A stretch of 16,435 bases of DNA from Candidatus Hydrogenedentota bacterium (GTDB lineage Bacteria; Hydrogenedentota; Hydrogenedentia; Hydrogenedentales; SLHB01), in the NCBI GenBank assembly GCA_035416745.1, contig DAOLNV010000102.1, forward strand, positions 1 through 16,435, in the 5' to 3' direction. Within the stretch, counting starts at the first letter, position 1, and each line of letters opens with the position of its first letter. A model generated the notes under the pieces. It did not search any database. It had not been told where the DNA came from and saw only the letters and a program-made list of their open reading frames with translations. Both the position numbers and the translations under genes were made by a program. Shown here piece by piece: positions 7,501 to 14,503 of this stretch.

Positions 7501-7740
7501 GCGCTCCCCGGCATCGACGCACTGAGAAGCGGGCGGCAGGTGGTGTCCCGACCCGATCCCGAAGGCGGCATCTGGCTCGATATCTCCCCCGCGCGGACCG
7601 GCTACCCCTTGGGCGAACTCATCAACGTGTCCTGCCACACTGCGGACGCAGCTTCCGGCGAGGCTCCCCGGTTCATCATCACCCGCGCCCGCGCATTCGC
7701 ACCCAACGGCGCGCATCTCGACGTGCAAACCGCCGAATAA
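4519..7740 (+). CDS. Large exported multidomain protein with calcium-loop repeats
   Basis: This 1073-aa predicted secreted protein starts at a GTG with TTGAGG 8 bases upstream. Residues about 5-27 form a Sec signal peptide ending near VPAQQ. Residues about 30-450 are rich in short hydrophobic strands with recurring TPDKRRVLVLV- and PDGAWAFL-like motifs, typical of a beta-propeller. Residues about 616-768 (HALVVLTARAAS..., AAGGGVLFLGAHL, GLGRVAVLASATP) resemble the glutamine-amidotransferase-like fold of GldG or DUF4350 proteins. Residues 774-850 carry D-x-D-G-D-G-x-x-D calcium loops of thrombospondin type 3 kind (DVDGDGLPD, DTDGDGIPDG, DSDGDGIWDG). Residues about 855-940 look like an IPT/TIG immunoglobulin-like domain and about 945-1073 may be cohesin-like. 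No cell-wall anchor or PEP-CTERM motif is seen. It is probably a surface or periplasmic protein; I do not recognise a specific function. Confidence 0.85.
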   Translation: MGQHVKLGLHIALVFGLLASAAGVPAQQVLVRTTARAATREETRQTLHVADMTTGQVSPWQDTFPGMQAVTPLATSPDGAWAFLTTRALWPQPEGWPAQMAAISAVALDSPEIVRAEGGGMLLAPNMKFGCAFQQPGQDTLFVVGLESGGQDAPELGSVTLWMFSPLAGFDTTPRVTWRLAGTPVQALPLEGGRIAVLCRGSLGVSLVMFDTRTRQLLADMLLSPVGDPAQGPASPIEMAITPDKRRVLVLVSGFSLESPEGEQRSWLYQLDAATFEFIAEPEEFPGIPQTPAPSLWPLANGACWMATISPGEGFAYLYRLPLTPSAPRAVEQPFVNALGPLRVAPDPAGTAVAIGVRERLEIWPEGEPAGTPTHFENSLSFVEWCEFGILAAEAHRLHLVNPEDGAILQTAAFQSGVVAEALMLAALTRDAETGTGDSPAAGSALAAQLPDVVLFRGEAVGREQRVLNILTKEGPEVPWQIEFDAAAMPWLRAHPRSGGPGEAGFAVMGVDASVFSSEPAATPPLQGVVHVMFPELGALSGQGFPRHSIVVQVSPLPAGPRSILWLLGSTEESARLLDRAGGHPLEAATALLAGPPHWFSHRYGASPFNEPLTEHALVVLTARAASEGIVTRQALLSYVAAGGGVLFLGAHLDESKARTLADWLAPTGVHLDTAEDVSGTFDVSGAPPLCRNWGSAAIERGCRIRVDPPGTTLVRDPERGGAIFAIVPYGLGRVAVLASATPLENSALSDPTHRRFVGDLIQWLDDAGREVSDVDGDGLPDAIEDANQNAALDPGETDRFNPDTDGDGIPDGLEDRNRNGRTDEGETSAVNPDSDGDGIWDGADLSPIPPAGTPVLDAVRPAEWPAEGGIWVQLSGRNFAPGMAVRFGERPAARVRVLGPRGLEAEVPPADSPDGGTVDVVMEGREADQTGTLPGGFRYLPRSSVSLAIEQQRETGGDMLRLAISASSERSAQVDLLTFRLNTEPPRAVEWGDALPGIDALRSGRQVVSRPDPEGGIWLDISPARTGYPLGELINVSCHTADAASGEAPRFIITRARAFAPNGAHLDVQTAE

Positions 7741-7742
7741 CA

Positions 7743-7757
7743 CAGGACGAAGTCCTG
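7743..7757 (+). terminator. Short hairpin after the 1073-aa gene
   Basis: CAGGAC (7743-7748), GAA loop, GTCCTG (7752-7757) begins 2 bases past the stop codon. There is no T tract, so it is only a candidate 3' end structure. Confidence 0.35.
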
Positions 7758-7856
7758 CGGGATACCACGGTTGCCAAGACGGTCTGGTGTAGGGGCTTGA
7801 CGTGCGGCCTTGACCCATTCACCTCGCCGGGTTATGGGCGCCGCGCATCTGGCGTC

Positions 7857-7905
7857 GCCGGGCCCCGGCCCGGCATTCTTCAGCCTGCGCCAGCGCAGAC
7901 CCCTT
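7857..7905 (+). terminator. Two adjacent GC-rich hairpins
   Basis: GCCGGGCC (7857-7864) pairs with GGCCCGGC (7867-7874). Then CTGCGC (7885-7890) pairs with GCGCAG (7893-7898), followed by ACCCCTTTT. The second, with its short T run, is the better intrinsic-terminator candidate. The rest of the 251-base gap at 7741-7991 shows nothing else I can name. Confidence 0.4.
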
Positions 7906-7991
7906 TTGCGTCCCGGAAGCCATTTAGGGTAAATAGAGGGTTGCGGTCATCATGGCGGTGCGCCGGATAACAACACCTGGAGGACCTTGTC

Positions 7992-8459
7992 ATGAAATAC
8001 ACGTGGGCGGCGGCAGTTTGTGCATTGGCGGCGGCGGGCGGCATCCTCATGGCCGCCGCGACCGAAGAAACCTCGCCGGACCTTAAGAAGGATGAGGAAG
8101 CAATCCGCGCGGTGATTCAACTCTACTTCGACGGAATCATCAAATACGACGAGGAGGCGTTGCGAAAAGCGTTCCATCCCAAGGCCAACGTCATCGGAAC
8201 CACCAATGAGGGCGCCGTGGAATGGGAACCGTTCCAGGAATGGGTGGTGTATACCCGGGGCAAGGCCCCCGACCCGGCCGGACGCAACAACGCCATCGTC
8301 TCGATCGATGTCACCGGCCGGGCGGCTGTCGTCAAGACCGCCCTCGCCTGGCCCAGCGTTCATTACACCGACTACCTGTCCCTCTTGAAGATCGATGGCG
8401 AGTGGAAGATCGTCAACAAGATCTGGCACCGCGAGAAACCCTCTTCGCAGGCCCAGTGA
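7992..8459 (+). CDS. Exported NTF2-fold protein, lumazine-binding-like family
   Basis: This 155-aa protein has a signal peptide at about residues 1-22 (hydrophobic AAAVCALAAAGG core, AAA cleavage area). The mature part has the order seen in SnoaL-like/Lumazine_bd_2 (NTF2-fold) proteins: an N-terminal helix EEAIRAVIQLYFDGI, D-E-E-A-L-R-K-A-F-H-P (about 53-63), and C-terminal strands ending Y-L-S-L-L-K-I-D-G-E-W-K-I-V-N-K. The closing dGeWkIvnK motif is the most diagnostic. These proteins form cone-shaped pockets and may bind small molecules; the family name does not prove lumazine binding. GGAGGA lies 8 bases before the ATG. It sits alone between hairpins upstream and a promoter-like -10 downstream. 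Confidence 0.8.
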   Translation: MKYTWAAAVCALAAAGGILMAAATEETSPDLKKDEEAIRAVIQLYFDGIIKYDEEALRKAFHPKANVIGTTNEGAVEWEPFQEWVVYTRGKAPDPAGRNNAIVSIDVTGRAAVVKTALAWPSVHYTDYLSLLKIDGEWKIVNKIWHREKPSSQAQ

Positions 8460-8501
8460 GCCCTGCCGCGCATTTTCTGTGGTGCTGGCGTCCCTGTCCG
8501 G

Positions 8502-8507
8502 TATACT
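8502..8507 (+). promoter_or_regulatory. Candidate -10 box (TATACT)
   Basis: TATACT lies 45 bases before the ATG at 8553. No clear TTGACA-like box lies 16-18 bases upstream, so it is only a suggested promoter for the Tat-exported protein gene. Confidence 0.35.
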
Positions 8508-8552
8508 GAAATCCAATCACAACGCGGCGAACCGCTCGGGGAGGTTGAGATC

Positions 8553-10010
8553 ATGACACACGAACTGAATCGCCGGACTTTCATGACGTCGTCGGCGGCC
8601 CTGCTCGCGTCCGGCCTATTGGCTCGGGCGTATGCGGCCGATGGCTCGCCGCTGCTTGCCGCGCCGCGCAACAAGAAGCCCGCGCGGGTGCGCGGAGCGT
8701 TCTTCTATCCGCCGAAACAGGTGGTGCTCGAAGGCAAGTGCGAAGATTCGTGGAGCAAACACGCGTGGTTCACCTGGCCGGGCAACCAGTTCGAGCCGGA
8801 AGCCCAGCAGGCAAAGTTTGAACAGCAGCTGGCCGAGATGACGCGCGATCTCACCCTTGCGCTCGAGGTTGACGCCACGCCCATCTACACCGACGCCGGC
8901 ATTCAGGCCTTCATCGCGGACATAACCGCCAACAAGCCCGGCGCGCTCCTCCTGTTCAACTTCTGGAATTCCTTCAGCGCGAAAATATGCCCGATCCTGG
9001 ATGCGTACGACGGACCCATCATCCTCTACCATCCCCTCGGCGCGAACCATCAATTGCCGCCCGAGCGCTTCCGCACCGAAAAAGGCATGCAGTACATCCA
9101 CTCGATCGAGCACTGGGACGCCCTCGAGCGCGGTCTTCGCGCCGTCCATGCGAAAACTCGCATGGCGCAAAGCCGGTTGCTGCGCGTATCGGGACAGCTC
9201 GAGAAGGAAGCCGACGATCACATCGACTTTTTCGATATGCCCGTTCACGGCGTGCCCGCGGGGTACTTCAATGACCTCTATGACGCCACGGAGATAACGC
9301 CGGAAATGAAGCGCCTGGCCGCATCGGTGCGGAGACGGGCGAAGAGGATCAGCGACCTCGAGGAAAAGGCGTTTCTCGACGCCGTCCGCGCGCATGCCGC
9401 TGTGCTCGAGATTATGAAGAAGTACGACGCCGACGCCATCACGATCGAATGCCTGTTTCTCAAACACCGCAAGCCCTGCCTGAGTTTCTCGCTCAACAAC
9501 GGCGCGCTCGTGCCCTGCGGCTGTGAGAACGACCTGAACGCCTCGCTCACCCTCATGCTGGGCGCAAACCTCTTCGGACGCGGCGGCTTCCAGCACAATC
9601 CCGAATTCGACACCGAAGAGAACCTCTATTTCGCCTCGCACTGCACTTGCACCACGAAGCTGCACGGACCGGACGAGAAAGACGCGCCCTACAACCTGCG
9701 GCCGTTCTTTCACCAGTTGCCAAAGACGCTCGCACTCGATGTGAACTGGCCCGTCGGCGAACGGATCACGCTGGGCAAATACCACCGCGACGAAAACAGC
9801 CTCGATGCCTGGTGCGGCGACATCGTCGGCGCGCCGGCGTGCCCGCCGGCGGGCGGCTGCGCCACGCGCGTGCTGGCGCGCATGGACAATATCGACGACA
9901 TCTGCTCGATATACCCCGGCCCGCATCCCGTGGTCTGGTGCGGCGATTTCGCCCGTCACATGAAAACCTTCGCCCAGCTCTACCAGCTCGAGATACGCAC
10001 CAACTGCTGA
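8553..10010 (+). CDS. Tat-exported protein with FucI/AraA-like fold
   Basis: This 485-aa protein begins with a twin-arginine signal (NRRTFM at residues 6-11, then a mildly hydrophobic stretch ending ARAYAA near 29), so it is probably exported folded, perhaps with a cofactor. The body resembles the L-fucose/L-arabinose isomerase superfamily. It has a substrate-independent N-terminal alpha/beta domain (about 60-220), D-A-D-A-I-T-I-E-C in the middle, then VPCGCENDLNASLTLMLGAN (from residue 320) and an A-S-H-C-T-C motif (363-366), which parallel the conserved C-x-C-E-x-D and H-C segments of that fold. The standard isomerases are cytoplasmic; a Tat-exported relative is unusual, and its metal-binding residues may differ. 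GGGAGG lies 8-9 bases before the ATG. Sugar isomerisation is not proven; treat it as an uncharacterised family member. Confidence 0.72.
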   Translation: MTHELNRRTFMTSSAALLASGLLARAYAADGSPLLAAPRNKKPARVRGAFFYPPKQVVLEGKCEDSWSKHAWFTWPGNQFEPEAQQAKFEQQLAEMTRDLTLALEVDATPIYTDAGIQAFIADITANKPGALLLFNFWNSFSAKICPILDAYDGPIILYHPLGANHQLPPERFRTEKGMQYIHSIEHWDALERGLRAVHAKTRMAQSRLLRVSGQLEKEADDHIDFFDMPVHGVPAGYFNDLYDATEITPEMKRLAASVRRRAKRISDLEEKAFLDAVRAHAAVLEIMKKYDADAITIECLFLKHRKPCLSFSLNNGALVPCGCENDLNASLTLMLGANLFGRGGFQHNPEFDTEENLYFASHCTCTTKLHGPDEKDAPYNLRPFFHQLPKTLALDVNWPVGERITLGKYHRDENSLDAWCGDIVGAPACPPAGGCATRVLARMDNIDDICSIYPGPHPVVWCGDFARHMKTFAQLYQLEIRTNC

Positions 10011-10089
10011 AGCGGCTGTCTCGACACTGAAGCACACCTGGGATCGCCGGGCGCCGGCTCGGCACTCGTCCCTGGCCCGCTACGGCAAG

Positions 10090-10104
10090 CGGCTGAGAGA
10101 GCCG
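10090..10104. terminator. Weak hairpin in the convergent gap
   Basis: CGGCT (10090-10094), loop GAGAG, AGCCG (10100-10104) lies between the ends of two convergent genes (stops at 10010 and 10107). It is short and lacks a T tract on either strand. Confidence 0.25.
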
Positions 10105-10106
10105 GT

Positions 10107-11738
10107 CTACTTGCTCACCTCGACCGCCCCCAGCAGGTTTACTCCGTAGCAGCCGGCGTGGTCGGTCCACCAGGGGACGTCGCCGTTGGCGGTGCGGACC
10201 GCGTAGCGCGGGTCCATGCGGAGCGATTCGTACGCGTCGGGAAGCCAGAGTCCCAGCACGTACCAGCCGGCAGCCAAGTCTCCGGGCAACAGGCACGCGG
10301 CTTTGACGGTATGGGTAAGAGGCGCATAGCTGTCGTCTCCGGGGGTATGGGGCTGCCATGTGCGCGGATCGGCGTCCGTGGGAAACGTGGCCACGCACTC
10401 TTCGTCCTTGACCAGCACCAGAAGCACGGGCCGGGGGTTGTGGAACGTCGAGAACCCGCGGTTGATGAGCTGGACCTCGGCCGAAATCGTATCTCCGGGA
10501 GCCGCCTTTTGCGGAAACGTGGCGGAACGCAGCTCGATACGGTAGCCCAGATGGTCCTGGATGTATTCGAACGCGGTGCGCGGGACCGGCTGCCCGCCGG
10601 GCCCTTCGAAATACCCGTCGCTTATGGGCAGGTTGGCCTCGGCGGCCTGTTCGAGGGTGATGGGCGTGCGCATCCACGCGTCGATCGAAAACGGTTTTCC
10701 TTCCCGCTCGGAATAACTGTGGGCGAGGCTGAAACTCGAGTAGTGGTGAAGACGCATCCGGACCGCCGCGCGCACCCCGTCCACGGGATTGCCCAGGTCG
10801 GACCAGAAAAGCTCGCCGTCCACGGCCACAAACGGGCTCTCCGCGGTCATGTAATCAAACTCGGGGTTGCCCGGGTTCGAATAGAGCGGCGCTTCGGTCC
10901 ACGTGCCGCCGCAGTTGTTATAGGCGAGAAATCCATCGTTGTGGAAACCGATACGGGCCAGCGGCGTACCCGAATGGGCGGTTTCGGCGTTGAGGAACGT
11001 GTAGTCCGCGAGCGCCACGTCCCCGAGGGTCCATCGCTTGTATTTGGGCACGCGGACCTGCGTCATGCGGTCTTTGGGCAGCACTGCGAGCAGTTTCAGG
11101 GTGATTTGCGACAGCGTCCCGTGGTCTTGTTCGAGTTTCAGCGCGGAACTGTGCCATTCGCCCCACGCGCCGACAAATCCCGCCTGCAATACGAAGATGA
11201 CGTCGGCGTTCTCCTGGATCACTGGCGCGAGCTGGTCGATGTGCCCGAAAATGGTCTCTTTGGTGGGCCCCTCCGCCTGGTTCATCTCTTTCTCGTAGGC
11301 GAAGCGCAGCAACGCCTTCAAACCCCGGCGCCGCGCGGCATCCAGGCTCTCGCGCAGCAAATCGAGTTTTTCCCCGGATATCGGGCGGTTCATGAAACCG
11401 TCGAGGTAACAATAGGTCTGGGCAAGGGTAAGCCCGAACGGCTCGTAGCGGTCCGCGTCAAGCGTCCACCACAACTCCGAGTATCTGGGCGGAAGCGTCT
11501 CTTGAAGATGAGCAGCGGGACCCCAGATGCTCGAGTCACGCGGTTCCGCGATTAGGGTTTCGATGCGCCATCCCCGCTCGGGATTCCGCAGACCCGCCTT
11601 GCCTGAAGGATCGGCCGGACGAATCCCGCGGTAGGCAATGGTCCGGATGCCGGTCTCCCCGGACCCGGCCCAGACTGCGCTGCTGAAGCCCGCAACGACG
11701 GCCGCGATGATCGCCGCCCCTCTGAGTGCGCCTGTCAT
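10107..11738 (-). CDS. Secreted DUF4874/DUF4832 protein
   Basis: This 543-aa protein has a signal peptide at about residues 1-24. The DUF4874 part (about 45-215) shows the family marks N-P-E-R-G-W (52-57), YLDGFMNRPIS, A-R-R-R-G-L-K-A-L-L-R-F-A-Y-E (about 135-149) and VLQAGFVGAWGEWH (183-196). The DUF4832 part follows (about 230-500) with RIGFHNDGFLAYNNCGGTWT-like sequence. The alternation of strands and helices and the GxWGEWH motif suggest a TIM barrel like some glycoside hydrolases, with the Glu at 194 a candidate catalytic residue; this is inference. The last 110 residues look like a beta-sandwich (AEVQLINRGFSTFHNPRPV). An AAGAGGGA site lies about 9 bases before the ATG. It starts 78 bases after the coiled-coil gene upstream, and the two may be cotranscribed. 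Substrate is unknown, probably a polysaccharide. Confidence 0.85.
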   Translation of the reverse strand: MTGALRGAAIIAAVVAGFSSAVWAGSGETGIRTIAYRGIRPADPSGKAGLRNPERGWRIETLIAEPRDSSIWGPAAHLQETLPPRYSELWWTLDADRYEPFGLTLAQTYCYLDGFMNRPISGEKLDLLRESLDAARRRGLKALLRFAYEKEMNQAEGPTKETIFGHIDQLAPVIQENADVIFVLQAGFVGAWGEWHSSALKLEQDHGTLSQITLKLLAVLPKDRMTQVRVPKYKRWTLGDVALADYTFLNAETAHSGTPLARIGFHNDGFLAYNNCGGTWTEAPLYSNPGNPEFDYMTAESPFVAVDGELFWSDLGNPVDGVRAAVRMRLHHYSSFSLAHSYSEREGKPFSIDAWMRTPITLEQAAEANLPISDGYFEGPGGQPVPRTAFEYIQDHLGYRIELRSATFPQKAAPGDTISAEVQLINRGFSTFHNPRPVLLVLVKDEECVATFPTDADPRTWQPHTPGDDSYAPLTHTVKAACLLPGDLAAGWYVLGLWLPDAYESLRMDPRYAVRTANGDVPWWTDHAGCYGVNLLGAVEVSK

Positions 11739-11816
11739 AGCATGCGTTCCCTCTTACCTGGCGCCTTTGTGCCGTCGTGGTGGAATGCCGCGGCCAGGGC
11801 GCGGCACTTCGCGCCA

Positions 11817-12842
11817 TTACTCCGGCTTTTTTCCCTCCTCGGCGCCGCGATTCATCATGGTTTCGACGAATTGACGCTGGGCGTTCATCACGTTGTCCAT
11901 CTGCCGCACGAAGGCCTCCACCTCCGCAGCCTGGCCGGCGTCAAGCGTGGGCGCCATCCGGTCGCGCGCCGCATGGAAGGCCGCGATCTGGCGGTCGATC
12001 GCCCCCCCGGGATTTGCGTAGACCTCGGGATTGTTCACCCATCCGCCCTGGGCGGTCATTTCCTCGACGATGACATCGCGGAACGCCGTGCGGTTTTCTT
12101 CGGTAAGGCCTTGCGCGAACATGGACAACTGGACGTCGATGCCGGATTCGAGCATGCGGCGCTCCTTGTTGGCCTCGTATTCGTCGAACACGGCCAGCTC
12201 ATCCGCCGTCAATACCGTCGCCAACTGGTCGCGAAGTTTCTTGCCCTGCGCCTCCATATTCTTGCGCATCTCCTCGGGGTCCCCTTTGGCGTTCATGGCA
12301 TCGAACCCCTGGGTGACCTGCTCGGAGAGGGAATCGATCATCATTTCCCGCACTTTGGCTTCGGTCTCGGGTGGAAGGTTCAACTCCTTGAAAAGTCCGC
12401 CGTACATGGTTGGGATGCTCATCTGGGCCGACATGCGCGCCATGTTCTTGCCCTGCTCGCCCGAGAACATCGCCGCGAACGGGTTACCTTTCGCTCCCGC
12501 TGCTCCCTCTTCCGGCGGCTTCTGCAGCGCCTGCATCATGGCCTTCAGCGCCTCCGCGCCCTGTGCGCCCTCAGCCGGCGGCGAAACGGCCGCGGCTGCC
12601 GCGTCGGCCTGCTGGACCTTCTCGACGCGCGCCTCGAGGTCCCGGACCTCCCGGGCGGCTTCGTCCACCCGCGCACCCATCTCATCGACGGTCTTCTTCA
12701 TGGCGGCACTGGCCTGATTGGCCGCCGCAAGACGCGCATCCAGGTCGTCCGCAAGTCTCTTTTGCCCCAGACCCCAGAAGAAGGCGCCTATTGCCGCCAC
12801 CAGCATAACCGCCGCCACGAGCCATCCCGCTGCCTTGCCCAT
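11817..12842 (-). CDS. Membrane-anchored coiled-coil protein, unknown function
   Basis: This 341-aa protein has an N-terminal membrane helix (WLVAAVMLVAAIGAFFW, about residues 6-23), a coiled coil (about 26-78, regular heptads through LDARLAAANQASAAMKKTV), an Ala/Pro/Gly-rich linker (about 80-125) and a helical, Met-rich C-terminal region with repeated acidic/basic stretches. I do not recognise a family. The topology suggests a periplasmic or outer-face helical domain tethered to the inner membrane. I chose the ATG at 12842 because AAAGGAGAGGGAC precedes it; an ATG at 12911 would add 23 residues with no match to a signal segment and lacks a clear ribosome-binding site. A possible -10 box (TATGCT on the minus strand, 12912-12907) lies upstream. 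The gene follows lacI on the same strand after a 234-base gap. Confidence 0.75.
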   Translation of the reverse strand: MGKAAGWLVAAVMLVAAIGAFFWGLGQKRLADDLDARLAAANQASAAMKKTVDEMGARVDEAAREVRDLEARVEKVQQADAAAAAVSPPAEGAQGAEALKAMMQALQKPPEEGAAGAKGNPFAAMFSGEQGKNMARMSAQMSIPTMYGGLFKELNLPPETEAKVREMMIDSLSEQVTQGFDAMNAKGDPEEMRKNMEAQGKKLRDQLATVLTADELAVFDEYEANKERRMLESGIDVQLSMFAQGLTEENRTAFRDVIVEEMTAQGGWVNNPEVYANPGGAIDRQIAAFHAARDRMAPTLDAGQAAEVEAFVRQMDNVMNAQRQFVETMMNRGAEEGKKPE

Positions 12843-13076
12843 GTCCCTCTCCTTTGAGACGCTTCCGTCCCCATCTGCCGCCGTGAAATTCGCCCGCTTG
12901 ATTACCAGCATAGTACAACCGGGGCTCGGGGATATTCACTAGCGGAACGCCTGCCCCAAGAAAGGCGCGCAGGAATTCGCTGCCTGCGGAAGATAATGGC
13001 GGACAGCCTTTGACGCCTTCCTTATTCCGCGAGCCCGCCGCCCGTCACGCGGCCCCGTGCCAGGGCTTCAGCGCCG

Positions 13077-14153
13077 TCAGGAGCGGCTGTCAAACAGGCG
13101 GCGCGGCTGTGGAATCTCTGTTTGCGGAACTTTGCCCAGCAGAGTGGGCGGGTATATCACATGAATGGGGCCCTCGCGCTCACCGTGAAACCAGGCGGCC
13201 AGCTGCTCGAATCCCTCGCCGGTCGCATCAAACTGGGGCAGCCACATCTGCGCACAGGCCTCGGGCAATACGGCCTCGTTCTCACGATAGCTCCACGTCA
13301 GGACTTCAAAGTCTTCACCGAGCGTGCGGCCCGCCCGCCGCGCGCCGCTGCGCAGCGAAGCCCCGTCCTCGGTCGCGCTGCAATCAATAAGAGCCGTGAC
13401 GCTGGCATCCATCAGCAGCCGGTGCACACAGCGGATGGCGTCGTGACTATCGAACGACACCGCGCGTATGAGCGATTCGTCCGGCGGGATCCCGGCCTCT
13501 TCGAGGGCGCGCAAATACCCGCGGCGGCGCTCGGCGCCGGGCTGAAATCCCGTAAAAGCCTTCAGCATAGCAATGCGCCTGTGCCCACGCTCAATCAAGA
13601 ATTTCGTGCTCTCGTAGGCGCCCAGCTCGAAGTCGACCGTCGCGCAACTCAGTTCCGGAAACCCGTCCAAACGGCTGAGCGCCAGGTAGGGCGCCCCCCA
13701 ATCGTGGATACGTTTCACCGTCGTATCGTCGAGCGGCAACGGCCCCGCAACCACGCAGCCCCGGTAGAGCTGCTGCCACAGACCGCGCGCATAGTCCCCG
13801 TTCGTGGAACTGCCGGAAGGATTGATGTCAAAGCAAATGTATTCCCCGCGCGACCCAAACAGTTTCAGCAGGCGCCCAAACAGCCACAACAGCACTTCTT
13901 CGCTGATCGGCACAACATCCAGCGACACCGGCAGTGTCAGGCCGATACATGCCGTGCCGCCCCCTCGAAGGGACCGCGCACCGATGTGCGGGTGATACCC
14001 CACCCGTTCAATAATGTCCAAAATGCGCTGGCGGGTCTTCTCGGCAACCCCTTCTTTGCGATTCAATACCTTGCTGACAGTCTTGGCCGAGACTCCCGCC
14101 TCCATCGCGATATCGTAAATGGTCCGATGTCTTCCTCTGCCCGCGTCCGTCAT
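13077..14153 (-). CDS. LacI-family transcriptional regulator
   Basis: This 358-aa repressor-type protein has a LacI helix-turn-helix at residues 11-30 (TIYDIAMEAGVSAKTVSKVL), a hinge helix region with Y-H-P-H-I-G-A-R-S-L (about 53-62), and a periplasmic-binding-protein-like sensor domain (about 68-340) that would bind a sugar or related effector. I chose the ATG at 14153 because it places the helix-turn-helix at the usual N-terminal position and has AGGGGG 9 bases upstream; an open frame back to 14354 crosses the operator DNA. Two palindromes upstream resemble LacI-family operators, one near its own promoter and one on a rightward promoter, so it probably regulates itself and a divergent transcript. 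The length is near the usual 330-350 aa. The effector cannot be told. Confidence 0.92.
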   Translation of the reverse strand: MTDAGRGRHRTIYDIAMEAGVSAKTVSKVLNRKEGVAEKTRQRILDIIERVGYHPHIGARSLRGGGTACIGLTLPVSLDVVPISEEVLLWLFGRLLKLFGSRGEYICFDINPSGSSTNGDYARGLWQQLYRGCVVAGPLPLDDTTVKRIHDWGAPYLALSRLDGFPELSCATVDFELGAYESTKFLIERGHRRIAMLKAFTGFQPGAERRRGYLRALEEAGIPPDESLIRAVSFDSHDAIRCVHRLLMDASVTALIDCSATEDGASLRSGARRAGRTLGEDFEVLTWSYRENEAVLPEACAQMWLPQFDATGEGFEQLAAWFHGEREGPIHVIYPPTLLGKVPQTEIPQPRRLFDSRS

Positions 14154-14299
14154 ACGGCAACGCCCCCTGTTCCGTCTCTCGTCTATGGCCTGATCCCTAG
14201 GATACTCTAATCCCACCCTCGGGTCAAAACCCCGCCAAACGCCCGGGTATACATCCCAAATTGCGGACAAGCCGCAGTCCCTGGCACTAGGTACATATA

Positions 14300-14311
14300 G
14301 TAACTGGTTAC
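14300..14311. promoter_or_regulatory. LacI-type operator O1
   Basis: GTAACTGGTTAC is a 12-bp near-palindrome (10 of 12 bases symmetric), similar to the site at 14410-14421. It lies 147 bases upstream of the lacI start and on the minus strand overlaps a TACTAT -10-like box, so autorepression is likely. The family usually binds such GTAA...TTAC half-sites. Confidence 0.6.
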
Positions 14312-14370
14312 CTATCCTCCATATTAAATGCATGCTTTTCGATTTATTTTCCATGCTATATACGGGAAGT

Positions 14371-14400
14371 TTGACATAAGCCAGATATTCGTGCTAGGCT
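14371..14400 (+). promoter_or_regulatory. Rightward sigma-70-type promoter under LacI control
   Basis: TTGACA (14371-14376) is a perfect -35 box; TAGGCT (14395-14400) is a fair -10 box with an 18-bp spacer. The start would fall near 14407, directly before operator O2. The surrounding 14281-14420 stretch is visibly more AT-rich than its neighbours. The promoter points away from lacI towards what is now an IS110 element. Confidence 0.6.
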
Positions 14401-14409
14401 TATCGTTAG

Positions 14410-14421
14410 GTAATCGGTTAC
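14410..14421. promoter_or_regulatory. LacI-type operator O2
   Basis: GTAATCGGTTAC is a 12-bp near-palindrome (10 of 12 bases symmetric, central CG as in many LacI-family sites). It matches O1 at 10 of 12 positions. Its centre is 110 bp from that of O1, and it covers the region just after the predicted rightward start, a classical repression position. Confidence 0.65.
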
Positions 14422-14455
14422 TGCAGGGGCTGGAATTCAATGATCGAAAGCGTAT

Positions 14456-14496
14456 TCTCAGAAAGGTGCCGTCCCGTTGGGCAACGACAACTGAGA
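14456..14496. repeat. Nested hairpin at the left end of the IS region
   Basis: TCTCAG (14456-14461) pairs with CTGAGA (14491-14496), and inside it CGTTG (14475-14479) pairs with CAACG (14482-14486). Read on the minus strand this follows the 96-aa frame and could end its transcript or be part of a structured element end; read on the plus strand it would fold in the leader of the LacI-controlled promoter. Confidence 0.4.
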
Positions 14497-14503
14497 GCGA
14501 TGG

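Noticed and set aside
6432..7571. Minus-strand open frame of 379 codons
   Set aside because: It is Ser/Pro/Arg-rich shadow coding opposite the 1073-aa protein; the calcium-loop and IPT motifs are on the plus strand.
8616..10037. Minus-strand open frame of 473 codons
   Set aside because: It lies opposite the Tat-exported protein gene, which has a signal, ribosome-binding site and family motifs; the antisense translation has none.
10158..11555. Plus-strand open frame of 465 codons
   Set aside because: It is antisense to the DUF4874/DUF4832 gene and has no ribosome-binding site or recognisable motif.
11742..12857. Plus-strand open frame of 371 codons
   Set aside because: It is a shadow of the coiled-coil membrane protein; no ribosome-binding site and a Leu/His/Arg-rich low-complexity translation.
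14154..14354. Longer N-terminus for the LacI regulator
   Set aside because: The added 67 residues precede the helix-turn-helix, which is normally N-terminal, and the DNA holds the operator and promoter.
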